Shown here piece after piece: positions 13,013 through 25,700 of a stretch of DNA of 64,000 bases. The stretch spans positions 61,781,560 to 61,845,559 of the forward strand of contig NC_134839.1 in NCBI RefSeq assembly GCF_965363235.1. Reading direction: 5' to 3'. Positions within the stretch are counted from its first letter, which is position 1; every line of letters begins with the position of its first letter. Under the pieces are notes generated by a model that was not told the DNA's origin, searched no databases, and was given only the letters and a program-made list of their open reading frames with translations. The translations under genes and the position numbers were made by a program. This DNA comes from Mytilus galloprovincialis (Eukaryota; Mollusca; Bivalvia; Mytilida; Mytilidae).

Positions 13013-14529
13013 CAAAACCTGCTGAATTTTTAGCAAAGGCCATGCATAAATTACCCGCCACACTATTATAAAGTCGCAACCAATAGCAAAAGTCAAATCA
13101 ATAAGGTTAAGTAAATATGCGTAAATACAAATTGTATTTCTTAAAATAAAGTTGCAGAAGTTTATCAGATATATTTAACAAAGAAAACACCATGTATCAT
13201 TTCAAGTGTTTGTTTTTCAAACTTGGCAACATTGGTTTTTATTTAAATAATGCATGTTCTATTTCTTTGATGTACCTGTCTGTGTTACTGGAAACACATG
13301 TGGTTTTCCATCCATGAAAAACTGTTCTTACCTTCTTTTATGCTATTCCTAGCAGAGAAATGTTAAGAGAGATCTGATACGTAACAGACTCTTATTCTGT
13401 CAATACATTTGGGTTTTACTCCGATTAAAGTTCCCTCGATTTTTTCGAAATGTATTAATGAAATAAGATCAGACTATATGCTTACTTTGTTTGCTTCTAA
13501 TTTACGTTTCTTATACCGTTTAGTACAAGTATGTACCCGATCGTAAATTTTTTCAAGTAGAAAAGTTAGATAAGCGATAACAACGTTATACTATAGTGAC
13601 TTTGATGGAAGATGATCTTGGAAATATTTGTATTGCTTAAGAATCCACATCTGATTAAGGCTTTTGATGGGAATGACATTCATAATAATTCTTAAGTTTT
13701 AAAGACCATTTTAAATAGAAAGAAAAACAAACTATAGCTGAAGATGACCTTTGAGAACGAACGAGAAAAGTTTATTGAGTCTTTGACAAAAGTGCAATTG
13801 ATCTTAAATAAACGTGCTTTACATGGATGCTTGCAAATTATGTTTGGCATCTGTCATACAGTCAGGGAATTTGAAATGTTATTTTATGTAGAAGAATATA
13901 GCTATTATTAAAAAGAATTTCTTTTTAAAAATATTTGATTCATTTATTAAGTGTTGTAAATGATATATTCATTTCATATATTACTCCAGTATGACACGGA
14001 TTTCTTTGCAAGCCTTCGCGTATGTTGAACCAAAATATTGAAATGCTGAAGACTTAGTTTCAACTTTGTTTAATGAAATCCAGGACATATATTGTTACTC
14101 AAATATGTAGTTTTGAAAGTCTTATCTTTGCATTTGGATACAAAATATAAACGATGTTGCTACTTCTGGATCCATATTTTCGCTTTGTGTTATTCATCAG
14201 CTGACGGTAACTCCCTTATTGCATGTGCTGCTTCAAAAAGATAGTTTTATTGTTTTCATTAATAGGATAATGCGAACATTTGGTAGTTTCAAAAAAGAGA
14301 AGCGACAAGTCTCAGAACGAAGATTCAAAGAACCTGTATATGATGATGATTGGGTTCAAATGAAGCAGACAGCGTCACTGAAACATGACACAACAGTATT
14401 ACCTTCAGGTTCAGCCTTGTCTGCAAATAACCAAGATACTAGAACATCAAGAAAATCGAATACAACTGTAATACGTATGTGATATCGATACACAGTTGAA
14501 GTCACAGAATCCCATAAGATGAAAATTTG

Positions 14530-15815
14530 AAATGGTAACTACGGCACACCGGAATGAAATAAAATTATTAAAATGTGAATAATTCGGTTTTTCATCTCAG
14601 TTCTTTTGATGCCATAATAATTAACATAATTTTAATTATAAAATAATTTTACAGATTCTGTTCTAGCCAAAATTGTGACATTTTGTGAGTATGAACTCGA
14701 AAGGCGAACGGTGCATATATAGCAGGAGATGTTTACTCTGTTGACCTGTCATGTGTTTTTAGAGTTTATGCGATTTTTTTTTTTATTTTTGACCTTGATT
14801 CGTCTTCTTAATAGATTTATGGATTTTCACACCCGTGAACATCTGTTGCCTTGATTTCAAAGATCAGTTTTTCTACTGGCAATTGAGTAGCTACGGACTA
14901 TAGTGTTGTTGATGCCCATCATTCCGTAATTCTATCAATTAAGTCAGGATTATAATGTTGTTTTCATGCCTGGATATTTATTAATCTGATATTGGTATTT
15001 AAGTAAATAATGACTTTCAGACTTTGCTTTTTTTTCATTCCAGTTGGTTTACTTACATAAGTGCAACATTATAAAATATCACAAAAAAGGGACATTCTGA
15101 TGAAAACCTTTATTTTTGGAAGCTTTGTGTTTATTTATGACTTAGTCATCGAATTTACTTTTTGTTTCGGTTGAATGACTTCACAGAATAACAGACTTAA
15201 CACATTGGTAGAAATTGAACTTGCCTATAGTGTGATACAAATACATCTGTACTTAGCGTCTGGTAAATAAGCGTCATGATACTATACTATTGCTGGTTGA
15301 CTCATTTTGCATTCAATTTTGGCCTTCATTAAACTGAGTTTGATTTTCGTACCGATTGTCGGACTTTTCCATTTTTATGAGACAAACTGATTTGTTATTA
15401 AATAGGTTGAATTCATGAAAAACCATCTCTAACCGACTAATCTGGTATCTTTGTTTGCTTAAGATTTTTTTCAAGATATTGATCGTACGCTGTCTCCTTG
15501 AGGTACTGATTTCTGTGTAATACATTCGTGTGATATAATTAATCTAGTGGTTAAGATTATACCTCCATTCAATTACAATTATGTCACATTCATTAAACAA
15601 AAACAGTTCTGTTATGGCTGTGACCTGTTTCACTCATTAAAAAGAGATATTAATCGTATCATATTGAAGGATGACTTGAAAATAGAAATATAATAGTTAA
15701 TTTGGTCTTCGTCCAACTGGCAGTAAAACCTTTTACACATCTCCTTTGGCTGTGCTAAATGTACAAGTACAAAACCACGTCTGGTCAGAATAAGCAAGTT
15801 TTTGTTATTGAGTTA
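14530..15815. other. Intergenic stretch after the decayed receptor copy
   Basis: No supported gene. Similarity to the intact cytoplasmic exon fades at about 14,520. Short frames here, such as 15313-15525 on the minus strand, have no recognisable domain. Confidence 0.4.
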
Positions 15816-15819
15816 ACTC

Positions 15820-16110
15820 AGTTAAGTCACTTCAATTGATATTTTATAGTGTGTTTTTCTATGTTGTGATGTTATACTATTGTGTCAGAAGAAGGAGAAG
15901 GTTTGGTACCATTAAAACGTTAAATCCTGCTGCAAGTGTTTCAACTGTCCTAAGTCAGGAATCTGATGTTCAGTGTTTGTTGTCTATATTTATGTGGTTT
16001 CTCGTTTTCGTTTTTATATAGATAAGACCGTTGGTTTTCCCATTTGAATGGTTTAACACTAGTAATTTTTAGGCCTTTTTTAGCTTGCTGTTCGGTGTCA
16101 GTCAAAGCTC
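15820..16110 (+). repeat. Dispersed repeat (TTTGGTACCATTAAAACG family)
   Basis: Contains GTTTGGTACCATTAAAACG, CTGTCCTAAGTCAGGAATC and GACCGTTGGTTTTCCCATTT. It is the reverse complement of the block at 37480-37985, and its distal part recurs at 56400-56515. The 61-codon frame inside is not a gene. Confidence 0.7.
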
Positions 16111-16444
16111 AGTGCTGAACTCTGAGGAAAATTCCACTATATCACATCTTCCAATATCTAAATCTTAGCATTCTATAAATGTATTTTATTTCGTTTGAAA
16201 TACGGTTTTTCCCGTCTGCTATTTGTAGTAATTATTTATAGATGGGAACTAGTATAACTAGTTCTGATACTGGTTTTGCAACCGTATGTACTATTTATAA
16301 ATTTGATGTTAGGTGCATAAGGCACGAGGAAAGTTTTGGCGGTTTTTACGGGTGGGGTTAAATGGTACTATATAAAGTTTGGCATTTAAATGTAATGGTA
16401 TCGAAGGTGCTCGCAGTTACGTCGAATTGAAGTTGGTCACATTT

Positions 16445-16552
16445 AATAGTTATCCCACGAGGACATGGTGTGTCAGTGTAAGATCACCCCGATGGCCGGA
16501 GTCCAAAGGGTGATCTAAAACTGACACACCAAGTCCGAGTGGGATAACTATT
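16445..16552. mobile_element. Hairpin (MITE-like inverted repeat)
   Basis: Arms of about 44 bases (16445-16489, 16509-16552) carry AATAGTTATCCCAC / GTGGGATAACTATT and TGGTGTGTCAGT / ACTGACACACCA, with AGATCACC facing GGTGATCT. The loop is about 20 bases. Confidence 0.75.
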
Positions 16553-16785
16553 TTACATCCCAGCTGTTTTAGATAAGACGAACAACCATTTACAATTCAT
16601 AAAATCTCGTTTAGAACGCCACACAACCATTATAATATACTTTATATATTACTATATGATTTATACCATTTATGACCCCCGAACACGATGAGTAGATATC
16701 AAACAATGCCAACTCGCCCCTATTGCCAATTGACCCACACTATATCGCAACTTTATAAAAAAAAATGGCCCACTCTTGTTATCCG

Positions 16786-17012
16786 ACTCGCCCCACTTAT
16801 GAAAAAGTGTAAATTCAAATTGAACAGTCAGTCTGACAACTCACTTATTAACGAAAAGGGTTTAAACCCCACTGAATAAAGGTCTTCCAACTCGCCCCAC
16901 TTATGAAAAAGTGTAAATTCAAATTGAACAGTCAGTCTGACAACTCACTTATTAACGAAAAGGGTTTAAACCCCACTGAATAAAGGTCTTCCAACTCGCC
17001 CCACTTATGAAA
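16786..17012. repeat. Tandem repeat, period 104 bases, about 2.2 copies
   Basis: Units start at 16786, 16890 and 16994 with ACTCGCCCCACTTATGAAAA. The first two units are essentially identical, which points to recent duplication. A diverged CCAACTCGCCCCTATTG at about 16708 may be an older unit. Confidence 0.9.
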
Positions 17013-17055
17013 ATATCTTGCTTCCTTTAAGTATGATAAATTACTGATAGTTCGT

Positions 17056-17139
17056 ATCCAGTCGTCCTGGTGTAGTGGTATGTATCGTGGTTTGATATGC
17101 TAAAGGTCTTGAGTTCGAATCCCAGCATATACACTGGAT
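17056..17139 (+). repeat. tRNA-like sequence (tRNA-derived repeat or pseudogene)
   Basis: A box TGGTGTAGTGG (17068-17078) and B box GAGTTCGAATCCC (17111-17123) are at tRNA spacing. ATCCAGT (17056-17062) could pair with ACTGGAT (17133-17139). The anticodon arm does not fold, and the T arm has a mismatch and is not adjacent to the outer stem. A functional tRNA is unlikely. Confidence 0.45.
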
Positions 17140-17833
17140 TTTTTCTACGCGAATTTTGATAGATAGTCTTTTCAGTAAAATTGTATATTTAATTATTAGT
17201 TTTATAGTGGATTTGACATTCCCGCCAAAATGTTACAGAACAAAGGAAAGCATGCATAGCAAAGAAACTCAAACTGGGGTGATCTGGTAGGGGTGATCCA
17301 GCTCAGATCATCCCTCTTAAGATAAAGGAGCTGGGATGAAATGGGAATTATGCAGTTGCTGCTATGTTTATTGTACGTACAGGCGTTGGAGGTATTAGCC
17401 GAGGAAAAAGAAACGATGCGAAAGAGGAACAATGTTATATGTCATGTACTTATATGTTGTTTCAATCGAAGAAATCTGTACAATACAGTAAAATAAAATA
17501 TTGTATCGCAAGAGAAAATAATATGTTACTGCGAGCAACTAATCCTATATCTGTGTTTGTCTTGTTTTTAGCCTATTGAATTTAGAGATAAATTACTTTA
17601 AATTTGGACGAGCAGGGCGAGGGGGAATTTAATGAGATTGCTACACCCTCGGCATGTTACAAACCCTTGCAAAAACTCTTTGAGGGATCAATAGTTGGCA
17701 TGTTGCAGAACAACATTTCTGTCCCTATCCAATATGTATTTCAAATTGCTTAGGATACTTCTATATCAACCCAGATTGTCAAGTTATGCGGCAGATCTAC
17801 TTTGATCATTACTTTCAAAAACTCAAATGACTG

Positions 17834-17958
17834 TTACAAATCCTACACCATTTCAATACTTATATTTTGAATTGCACAAATGTTTTTTTATATACTTTTT
17901 ATACTTTTACAAATTGTGCAATTCAAAATATAAGTATTGAAATGGTGTAGAATCTGTA
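17834..17958. mobile_element. Hairpin MITE
   Basis: Arms 17834-17879 and 17913-17958 are near-perfect reverse complements (CTACACCATTTCAATACTTA / TAAGTATTGAAATGGTGTAG) around an AT-rich loop of about 33 bases. Confidence 0.75.
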
Positions 17959-18129
17959 ATGTTGGTAGCTTTATATATTAACTCAGAGACAAGCTTTGTG
18001 TACTGATTAAGATACTTTAATATAATGCTGGAGCTAACTAATCGAAACAAATACATATTGCAATACGATGCGCTCTTATCTGCTATGTCTATCAACACAA
18101 CAAGTTCGTGAACTCTGAACTGTATAAGT

Positions 18130-19470
18130 ATTTATAAAAGAATGAAAGTTACAATATTACAGGACCATTATGGTAAATTACATTTTCTATCAAACTGGAT
18201 ATGTACACAAAAATAACAAACTATTTGTGAGGTATGCGCCTTCTGTTTATATAAGTCACAACAGTATAGAAAGCCAAATCAAAAACGAAGTAAAACAGCA
18301 TTAAAACCAAATATTTGGAAAGTTGTGTCAAAAAGTACGTCTTTGTATTTTATGACTGTAATTTTACAGAAAGTTAACATATCAATGATATGTCATATCT
18401 TCCCCCCAAAAAAGTAGACAATACATTTGGTCCGTGTTGAAAATCTTGCATTCTTATTTTGAAGATTGATAGACAAGTTCGTGGATAATAAATCTATATT
18501 CAACGTGATTGGTCTGATAGTTTCCTAAGGCAAACAGTGTGGCATAACAAAAAACATAAAAACGTGATAGTGGACTTGTGTTCGAGGAACCATCTAATCA
18601 GTGTCAGTTTGATTGAAGAATTCACGTATTTATGGCGAAAAGCCCTCAGCCAAATTTAGAAATTAGGGAACAACAGAAAATCGATAAAAGGTTCAATAAA
18701 CTTATGAACAATCAAATGTACTAACACAAAGTTTTCTTTACCAGGTATCGTTGTACAAAATTTCAAAAAGAGGGAGGAGTCTGAACGTCACCCGCGCCAT
18801 ATTTTTTCACACGAAGTCGACTCTAAAAACTTATAAACATTATTTAACAAAAAAAGGACACATGCATTGTAACATCTCTCAAGAGACCATATAATTTAGT
18901 GAAACAAATTTAGCTACATTTGTACGTGCAAATTTGAAACATTTGTAATCGTAAACATATAAAAATATCAACACTACGGAACATATATGTTACATTTTAT
19001 GTTATCATGCCATCAGCTCATGTGTAGATCAATATGCCGCCAAAATTATCAACATGGCATAGTGGGCCGTTTAGTTCTGTTTGGACATGTGGCAGCTAAA
19101 ACGATTAAAAATTGAATTTTTCGGATATATTTTTTCTTTTTAGTTGTCCTTTTTTTGGAGAAGTATAACATAAAGAGGGAAAATGTATTGATAAAATGAA
19201 AATTAACCCAAGATCTACAAAAAGCAGCATGGCAGATATCGATAGACGACTCCTTATTGGAGTGATTGCCCTTTAATGATGATGTTTGCCACTTTTTTGT
19301 GTGTTTGTCTATTGTTTGAAAACCATAATAGATAAATAGGCACTTTAAAAGCTACAATGATTAGCAAGACAATATTTACAAATAAATCAACAATTTGAAA
19401 ACGTTCATTAACTCTTTTTCAGAGTTATTGCTCTTTACTTACAATTTTATATATTTTATTGCGTTGTTTT
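18130..19470. other. Intergenic stretch
   Basis: Nothing I can name confidently. A block at about 18770-19280 (CACCCGCGCCAT, CATGGCAGATATCGATAGACG, GGAGTGATTGCCCTTTAATG) reads like old repeat sequence. Confidence 0.35.
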
Positions 19471-19479
19471 CCTAATATT

Positions 19480-19650
19480 ATAAAAACCATAAAAGAGAGA
19501 TAAAAAATAAACAAAGGAACAATCAAACTACTAGTTCCGAGTCGAATGTAAACTGAAAATATCATAACTAAACAAGACCAAAAGACAAACAACGGTATAC
19601 AAAACACAACTTATATAACTGAACTGAACAAGAGCCCTACCAAAAAACCG
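19480..19650 (-). repeat. Diverged retroelement 3' tail fragment
   Basis: Words such as GTAAACTGAAAATATC, AAAAGACAAACAAC and TACAAAACACAAC parallel the better preserved tails at 51430-51685 and 53655-53900. Confidence 0.4.
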
Positions 19651-19924
19651 GATGGTCACAAAATAGAAAGTCAATTTAATAGCAAAATGGTCAGCCAGAT
19701 AAGATCCAAAAATAAGTCAAATATTGCTGAAATCGTTATTGGATTCTAAGTAGTGGTGAATACCCTAAGTGGCGTAGTTCCTTCGAAATATTAAAAAAGA
19801 CTGTAAACAGAAAAAAATGGTGGTAATCACGATCAAGATCAATGAAAAAGATATTTTTTACATTAAATTATATTCCAGTCCACATTGTAATAAAGTTTTT
19901 ATTATTCACGATGCATATAAACCT

Positions 19925-19970
19925 ACGTGAGCGACACAGGCTATTTAAAACCTCAAGTCTATCCTTATTA
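19925..19970 (+). repeat. End fragment of the GTGAGCGACACAGGC element
   Basis: ACGTGAGCGACACAGGCTAT followed by TTAAAACCTC matches the right end of the element at 31653-32955 (GGTGAGCGACACAGGCTC). Confidence 0.6.
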
Positions 19971-20164
19971 TTCATAAAACAAATATAACGTCATGGACTT
20001 TACGCAGCAATTGGACTTCGTCGAATCGAACAGTAACACACTTGAACATTGAAATCAATTTAAGTCTGTTTTGAAATAATAAACTCCGTATAATGATTGA
20101 AGAAGTCAATATAAAAAAGTGTTTATCAAAACTGACATATATATATATATAGAGCAGTACATGT

Positions 20165-20730
20165 CAAAATAACAAATGTATGGTAATTAAAAAGGCAGCA
20201 GTAGTATACCGCTGTTCAAAAGTCATAAATCAATTGAGGGAAAACAAATCCGGGTTACAAAGAGCATCAAAAACAAATGCCAACATACATAGAAACGAAC
20301 TATTTGATAACAACTGCCGTATTCCTCACTTGGTACAGGACATTTTTAGAAAAAAATGATGGGTTGAATCTGGTTTTATAGCTAGCCAAACTTCTTATAC
20401 AGCAACTTCAAGTTACTGATTGATGCAGTTGATGACTATACTAGAAAATGGGTTAAGTGCGAACCAGACGAACCAGAACTGACAAAATATCGCTAAAAAG
20501 ACACCACTATGTGACAGAAATTCATAACAAACAAACGCAAGAATACTCATCACAGTGAAACGCACAAACAAAAATATTAATAGCGGTGACCACATGTAAA
20601 CCACAGAATAACAAAGAACATATTACATTGACGACAGACAGCACATGACATCAAAAACGGTGACGCATATTTGAAACGAATATGTAAATTTAAAATTCAT
20701 ACACAAATATTTTCACAGTCCTAGTCCAAA
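20165..20730 (+). repeat. Dispersed repeat (TATACCGCTGTTCAAAAGTC family) with embedded RT fragment
   Basis: Begins with AGTAGTATACCGCTGTTC and ATCCGGGTTACAAA, as at 24355-24620; an inverse copy is at 54880-54990. At about 20430-20495 a plus-strand frame reads YTRKWVKCEPDEPEL, the same protein block found on the minus strand near 21990 (NYARKWLKCELDEPEL), so a piece of the RT element is embedded. Confidence 0.6.
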
Positions 20731-20999
20731 CAATTATTATGATAATGACGGTATTGAAAGGCTATTTCAAATAATTGCTGTGACGATGTTAAAATTATTT
20801 GGACTAACACGATACTTTATGCAGGGAAATGGAACTTAACTCGACAATTCTGACAAATATTAAGACAAATGTGAAATGTACCGAAAGTACAGAATTCTAA
20901 CAACAAACGATAAGACATAGCACATTATCAAACCGAAACCGACAGAGACATCATAAATAAATACATAAACGCATAAATGTTGGATGTATAAAAATTCCG

Positions 21000-22215
21000 A
21001 GACACGTCGTATCGCAATGCAAATTCACACACGGCTGTCATATTCGAGAAAAGGTCACGTTCGGCACTTGGAAGACAGACGACATTGAGGTTAAGCCCAA
21101 ATCTTAGACATGATTAGAATGTCACAAGTTAACAGACACAGACACATCGTAAGGACAACCAATTGGTGATGGTGTCGATGAAATTGATGGTGCGTCATTT
21201 TTTCTCTTTCCTTCTCATAATTCTGTTTGAGAAGTTTCTGCGTAAGGAGCACACTCCTGTTTATAAAGTCCGTATAGTGTGAACATGCACGAGCATAACG
21301 TATCAATTGAGATATGAAAACACTATACAACGGAGCAGATGGTAAGATACAGCTGAGAAATGGGAAATTGATAATTGGGAAGTTGAAATCTTTCCGTTTG
21401 TCATATATCTAAGTGTGAAGTCGTCCATCTGTGTCAATACTTAGGAAGAGATTAAGGTAAAATACGCAGTTCTTCTGGTATTAACATCCTTTGTTTCAAG
21501 TTCGGGGGAATATATTAGATACAAAGACTGAATGAATATGGGTTAATCAGGGATAGGACATCATCAATATATCTGGAAGAAAAATTCAAGAATTTGGAAA
21601 GGTGCTTTTTCTTTTTGTCTTTCAGAATGTTCTGAAATAATTCTGTTTAATACGTATTCAAAAACAAGTCGGTCAGGAGGGTGCACAAGTAGTACCCATT
21701 GGAATACCGACTGTCTGTTAAAATATCAATCCTCCAAACTCATCAAATATATTGTCGATTAAAAAGTCCAGCATTTTTATGATATCTTCCTCAGTGTATT
21801 TTCTTATAGAATCAGTATGGTGTCTTCACAAAATAAGAATTATTATACCCCAAAGAAAGAAATTTAGATCTTCGATTTTCAATTTTAAAAAACTCTGTTT
21901 AATGATTCATTTCTGAATGCATGATCGAATAGCTTTGATCCATTTAGACAAAGTGTCCAGTTCTGGTTCGTCAAGTTCGCATTTTAGCCATTTTCTAGCA
22001 TAGTTCTCAACTGCACCCATCAGTGATTTGAAGATCTTTTTTGAAGTTGATGAGCTGGGCATTTCTATATGTGTCTGCTGTTGGCTTCCTACACTGTAGA
22101 TACTTGTGTGCAGTGCTATCTATTGTTAATTTGCAGGTAATCATATGCATGGAAAATTTAACACAGCGATCTCTAGTTTTAAATAAAATTAAACACAAGG
22201 GCAAAAAATGATATC
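21000..22215 (-). pseudogene. Reverse transcriptase remnant (YIDD type), minus strand
   Basis: Reading down from about 22215: NYARKWLKCELDEPELDTLS (near 21990-21940), a block ending in RYIDDVLSLINPYSF (near 21570-21530), then SVFISQLIRYARACSHYTDF and INRSVLLTQKLLKQNYE (about 21325-21205). The order is that of the YIDD reverse transcriptase at 110-606, and this copy covers more of the protein. Frameshifts and stops interrupt it. Its 3' side runs into dispersed repeats. Confidence 0.7.
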
Positions 22216-22561
22216 TCGTACATCGTGTGCGTATAAATTTGACAGATTTTGTTTGGCCAGGTAGTCAGTGTATGGGATTTTTTTTTTTTAATAAAACGCA
22301 TTCGATGTTTGTGTGTGTGTACCTTTATTGTTTATATTCAGTTTGATCTAAGAAGTTTCTAAAATTCTGCACTATAAGGCTGAAAGACATTTTTTTAACT
22401 TTATAATTCGTTTTTATTCAAAATAAAGTGAAATCAAATAGTTTGACCGAAAATATTAGGAAACACTCCTGCGTGTATATAATCACACATGAGTCATAGC
22501 ATAGTGTGCGTATGATTCAGTGAATGTTTCAATCCATTAAAATTCTATTTCAATTGGGTTT

Positions 22562-22655
22562 TCTGTAAACGATGTTTCCTTCCTCATCATAGTCTCCATC
22601 CAGGAAATAATTATGCCCAAAATGGCGATATCTATTTTATATTTTATATAGTGAC
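22562..22655 (+). promoter_or_regulatory. Conserved proximal upstream block of the intact receptor gene
   Basis: Matches 2031-2118 before the decayed copy: GATGTTTCCTTCCTCAT, CTCCATCCAGGAAATAATTAT, TTTTATATAG. Probably core promoter or 5' UTR. TTCC/GGAA cores resemble ETS-family binding sites (inference). Confidence 0.5.
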
Positions 22656-22716
22656 ATGTCGGCATTGAGTTTGGTTTTTCGTGTAGTTTTGTTCTACACC
22701 TTTATTTCTTTCTCAG
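22656..22716 (+). CDS. Receptor exon 1: signal peptide
   Basis: ATG at 22656 opens MSALSLVFRVVLFYTFISFS, a hydrophobic leader. The donor is G/GTATGT. The ATG was chosen because the decayed copy has the same MSAL start and because the leader ends at the phase 1 intron. Confidence 0.85.
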
Positions 22717-25700
22717 GTATGTAACACTTGATTGTCTTGTATGTCTAAGTATGCTATATCTGTTTTATTTTTTTAAACGTAATGTGATATTTCAAAATAT
22801 TCACAGATCCTCTCAAATTTGAACGTGTTTAATTTCTGCATAAGAAAAGCGCTATTTGAAAAGTTTGTAAATAAAGATGATAGAACAAAATGTATTCAAT
22901 TCGTCAAAGTCTTTTAATTTACATTATTTTTCATTCATAACTGAGTGTTTACAAAATAAACAGATACATATTTCGTGGCAAAATTTTGTTGTGACTTTCT
23001 GTCCTTTCTTCCCATGGTGTTTACGGAACTGCAGTTCATGATACTTATCACACCGTGCTTTTCAACAGATCATCGGAATTCCCATTGGAACATATTGTGT
23101 TCCACTATTGCCGAATTGTTCTTTATTATTTTGAGGCTGACACTTTATACAAGAACTTCATAGGAAGAAAGATTAGAAGTCAGCAATATCCTTTAAATTA
23201 ACTTTCCGCTATATAGATGATGTTCTTTCACTAAATTATTCAAAATGTGGTGACTATGTTGAACGCATCTATCACTTCGAATTAGAGTAAACGGATACTG
23301 CAGATACAGTTAATTCTGCCTCATATATTGACTTACATCTATAAATTGACAATGAGGGTCGGTTGAAAACAAAACTTTATCACAAAAGAGATGATTACAG
23401 CTTCCCTTTGTAAACTTTCCATTTCTATGTAGCAACTTTCCAGCAGCGCCTGCATAAGGACTTTATATCTCCCAATTATTCACAAGGAAGGTATTAAAAC
23501 AAGCGTTCCTAATGATGAAGTTGAATTTTTCCTTCGTAAATTTTACGGACGCCATCACGAGTTGGTTGACCGTTATGGAATATCCGTTTCACAGTTGATA
23601 TCAGATATGTTTCTTATGTCGCAACTTAAATCCCGTTCCCTTTTCATGAATTTGACAAATTATTTACCTGGTTTGTAATAATAGGAGCAACACGACGGGT
23701 GCCACCTGTGGAGTAGAATCTGCTTACCCTTCCGGAGCATGTAATCAGAAAGGGAAATTCTGCTTCGGGAAATATCGAGCAATTTTTTGATACGAATAAT
23801 TGCCCGGTACTTGGTTATATACTTTTATCTTATAATCCCTAATCAAGAAAACATCAGTTTATTCTGCAATTGTTTTCAATTTAAGGATATTTATCTTTCC
23901 GATTATCACATGATTATGTTTCTTTAAGAATGTCAAGTACAGTGGTACGATGCCGTTAATGTATGTAGACAACAAGAACAGATATTACTTCCAGAAATAA
24001 CAAGCAATATGTCTTTTTTGGGATACAGAAGCGATGTAACAATGTGGACATCTAGTTATATATTGTCTGTCAACTTTTTTAAGCACACAGGTATGCATGA
24101 ATTTAAAGATTTCCTCAAACAAGAACAGTGACCCTTATTATGTTTGTTTTCTATATAATGTTATTAATTCATTTTATATTTCATTTACAACCATATAAGA
24201 GACTGGTCAGTTGTTTTGTTACCTGAAAAAGGGGGTTCAATGTGGTCTTGAACAGTGTATGGAATGGTTAGGGGTATCCAATTTTTGTGAATAACTCAAA
24301 TGTGTACATATATCTTTATTTAACAATATTAGAGCAATTCTGTTTTTCAATGCAACAGTAGTTTATCGCTGTTCAAAAGTCATAAATCGATTGAGAAAAA
24401 ACAAATCCAGGTTACAAACTAAACCGAAGGAAAAACATCAACTATAAGAACAACGAAACAACAGAACACTGAAGTGCAACAAAACACCAACGACAATATA
24501 ACATACATGGAAACGAACTGTTAGATAATAACTGTCATATTCATGACTTTATTTAGGACATTTTAAGAAAAAATGGTGGGATGAACCTTGTTTTAAAATA
24601 TTGACAGGTGTTTCCTTCCGTACTTTATCGCAAAACTCATGACTGAGCATATATATATGATTATATCAATGGCATGTGATATTATTTAGGGATTCGAGCG
24701 TGGCATTTTTAACATGTCTTTATGTGTCATTAAATAATTTTCCTTTGATATTTATAGAGTAGTAGTATTCGAGGGACACAACACTAGGTTCCCACTAAAA
24801 AAAAACTTAAAAAACGGAAATTTTATACACAAAAGAAATCTATTTTTTCGGCACGATCCGCTCGGCTCGATTCGTTTGGCTCGATTGTAAAAATCCCAGG
24901 TTTCAGTTTTTTCTTTAAGAAGAGAAAAGCTCAAATGTAATAAAGGCCTGCACATTTATTCAATTTTGATATATATTATGAGTTTATTGTGTACCCCTTT
25001 TTATAATCATGTTCCCATGAGAAAAAAAAAAACATTTCAAATTGGTATTTTTCCACAAACTTATAAGTCTCTAAATTTGTATCTGGAGCTCAAATGGATC
25101 GAAGGCGTGGTAAATGTCAATGAGACTATAACTTGCATATAAAAAAAAAGTTCTCTGACGTCACAAACTAACCCACTTTGTTATCCACTACTGATCCTTG
25201 TTTTATTCAATAATAAAATAATTAGATATTGTACGCATTTAATTTTTGTAAAAGAACAAAAGTATTTTGAAATGAGAGGGAAATTCCAATGTTTACTCCC
25301 AGGGCAAAAATGAAAGAAAATTGCCATTCCTATAAGATTATGGAAAAATAGAGGAAAAACCAAGTTTGATTCATTTTGAAACCTTACTCTGTCATACTAT
25401 TGCGTGAAAGAAATATGTGTTAATCGAATATAGGTTTTTGTTCTTACAATACAAACGAGTGGTTAATCTGGTTGAACCAAGTTGGTCTTTTCACTTGTAT
25501 TTGTTGAAAAAAAAATCATTGAAGGAAAAAATTAAAAAAACATTTAAGAAAATTGATCTATGACAATTGTAATTTCTAATTGATCAAGAAACAAAAGATT
25601 TTTTTTTTTTGGGGTCCTCTATCTCTTCTCTTTATTTAACCTTTTTTACTTTGTTTTTCGTGCGTCATTAATGCATCTTTTGTAGACTAAACGCACACCT

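Larger units (their letters stand above)
2119..14482 (+). pseudogene. Decayed tandem copy of the lectin-like membrane receptor gene
   Basis: All eight exons of the intact gene at 22656-35064 are recognisable in the same order and strand: 2119-2179 (signal peptide MSALISVFRLILIN, intact), 3506-3657, 6661-6719, 9552-9754, 10559-10672 (intact), 11759-11847, 12738-12817 and 14266-14482. Exon lengths differ from the intact copy by -10, -1, -1, 0, -1 and +1 in exons 2 to 7, so the frame breaks in exons 2, 3, 4, 6 and 7. Exon 2 also has a shifted acceptor and a Cys-to-Gly change. Exon 8 stops after about 72 codons instead of 230. Many of the indels sit in homopolymer runs, so assembly error could explain some, but not the exon 8 truncation. 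No full receptor can be translated from this copy. Confidence 0.8.

Noticed and set aside
16786..17012. CRISPR-like array
   Set aside because: Only about two contiguous 104-base units with no distinct spacers, in a eukaryotic context.
17056..17139. Functional tRNA gene
   Set aside because: A and B boxes are good, but the anticodon arm does not pair and the T arm is not next to the outer stem; treated as tRNA-derived.
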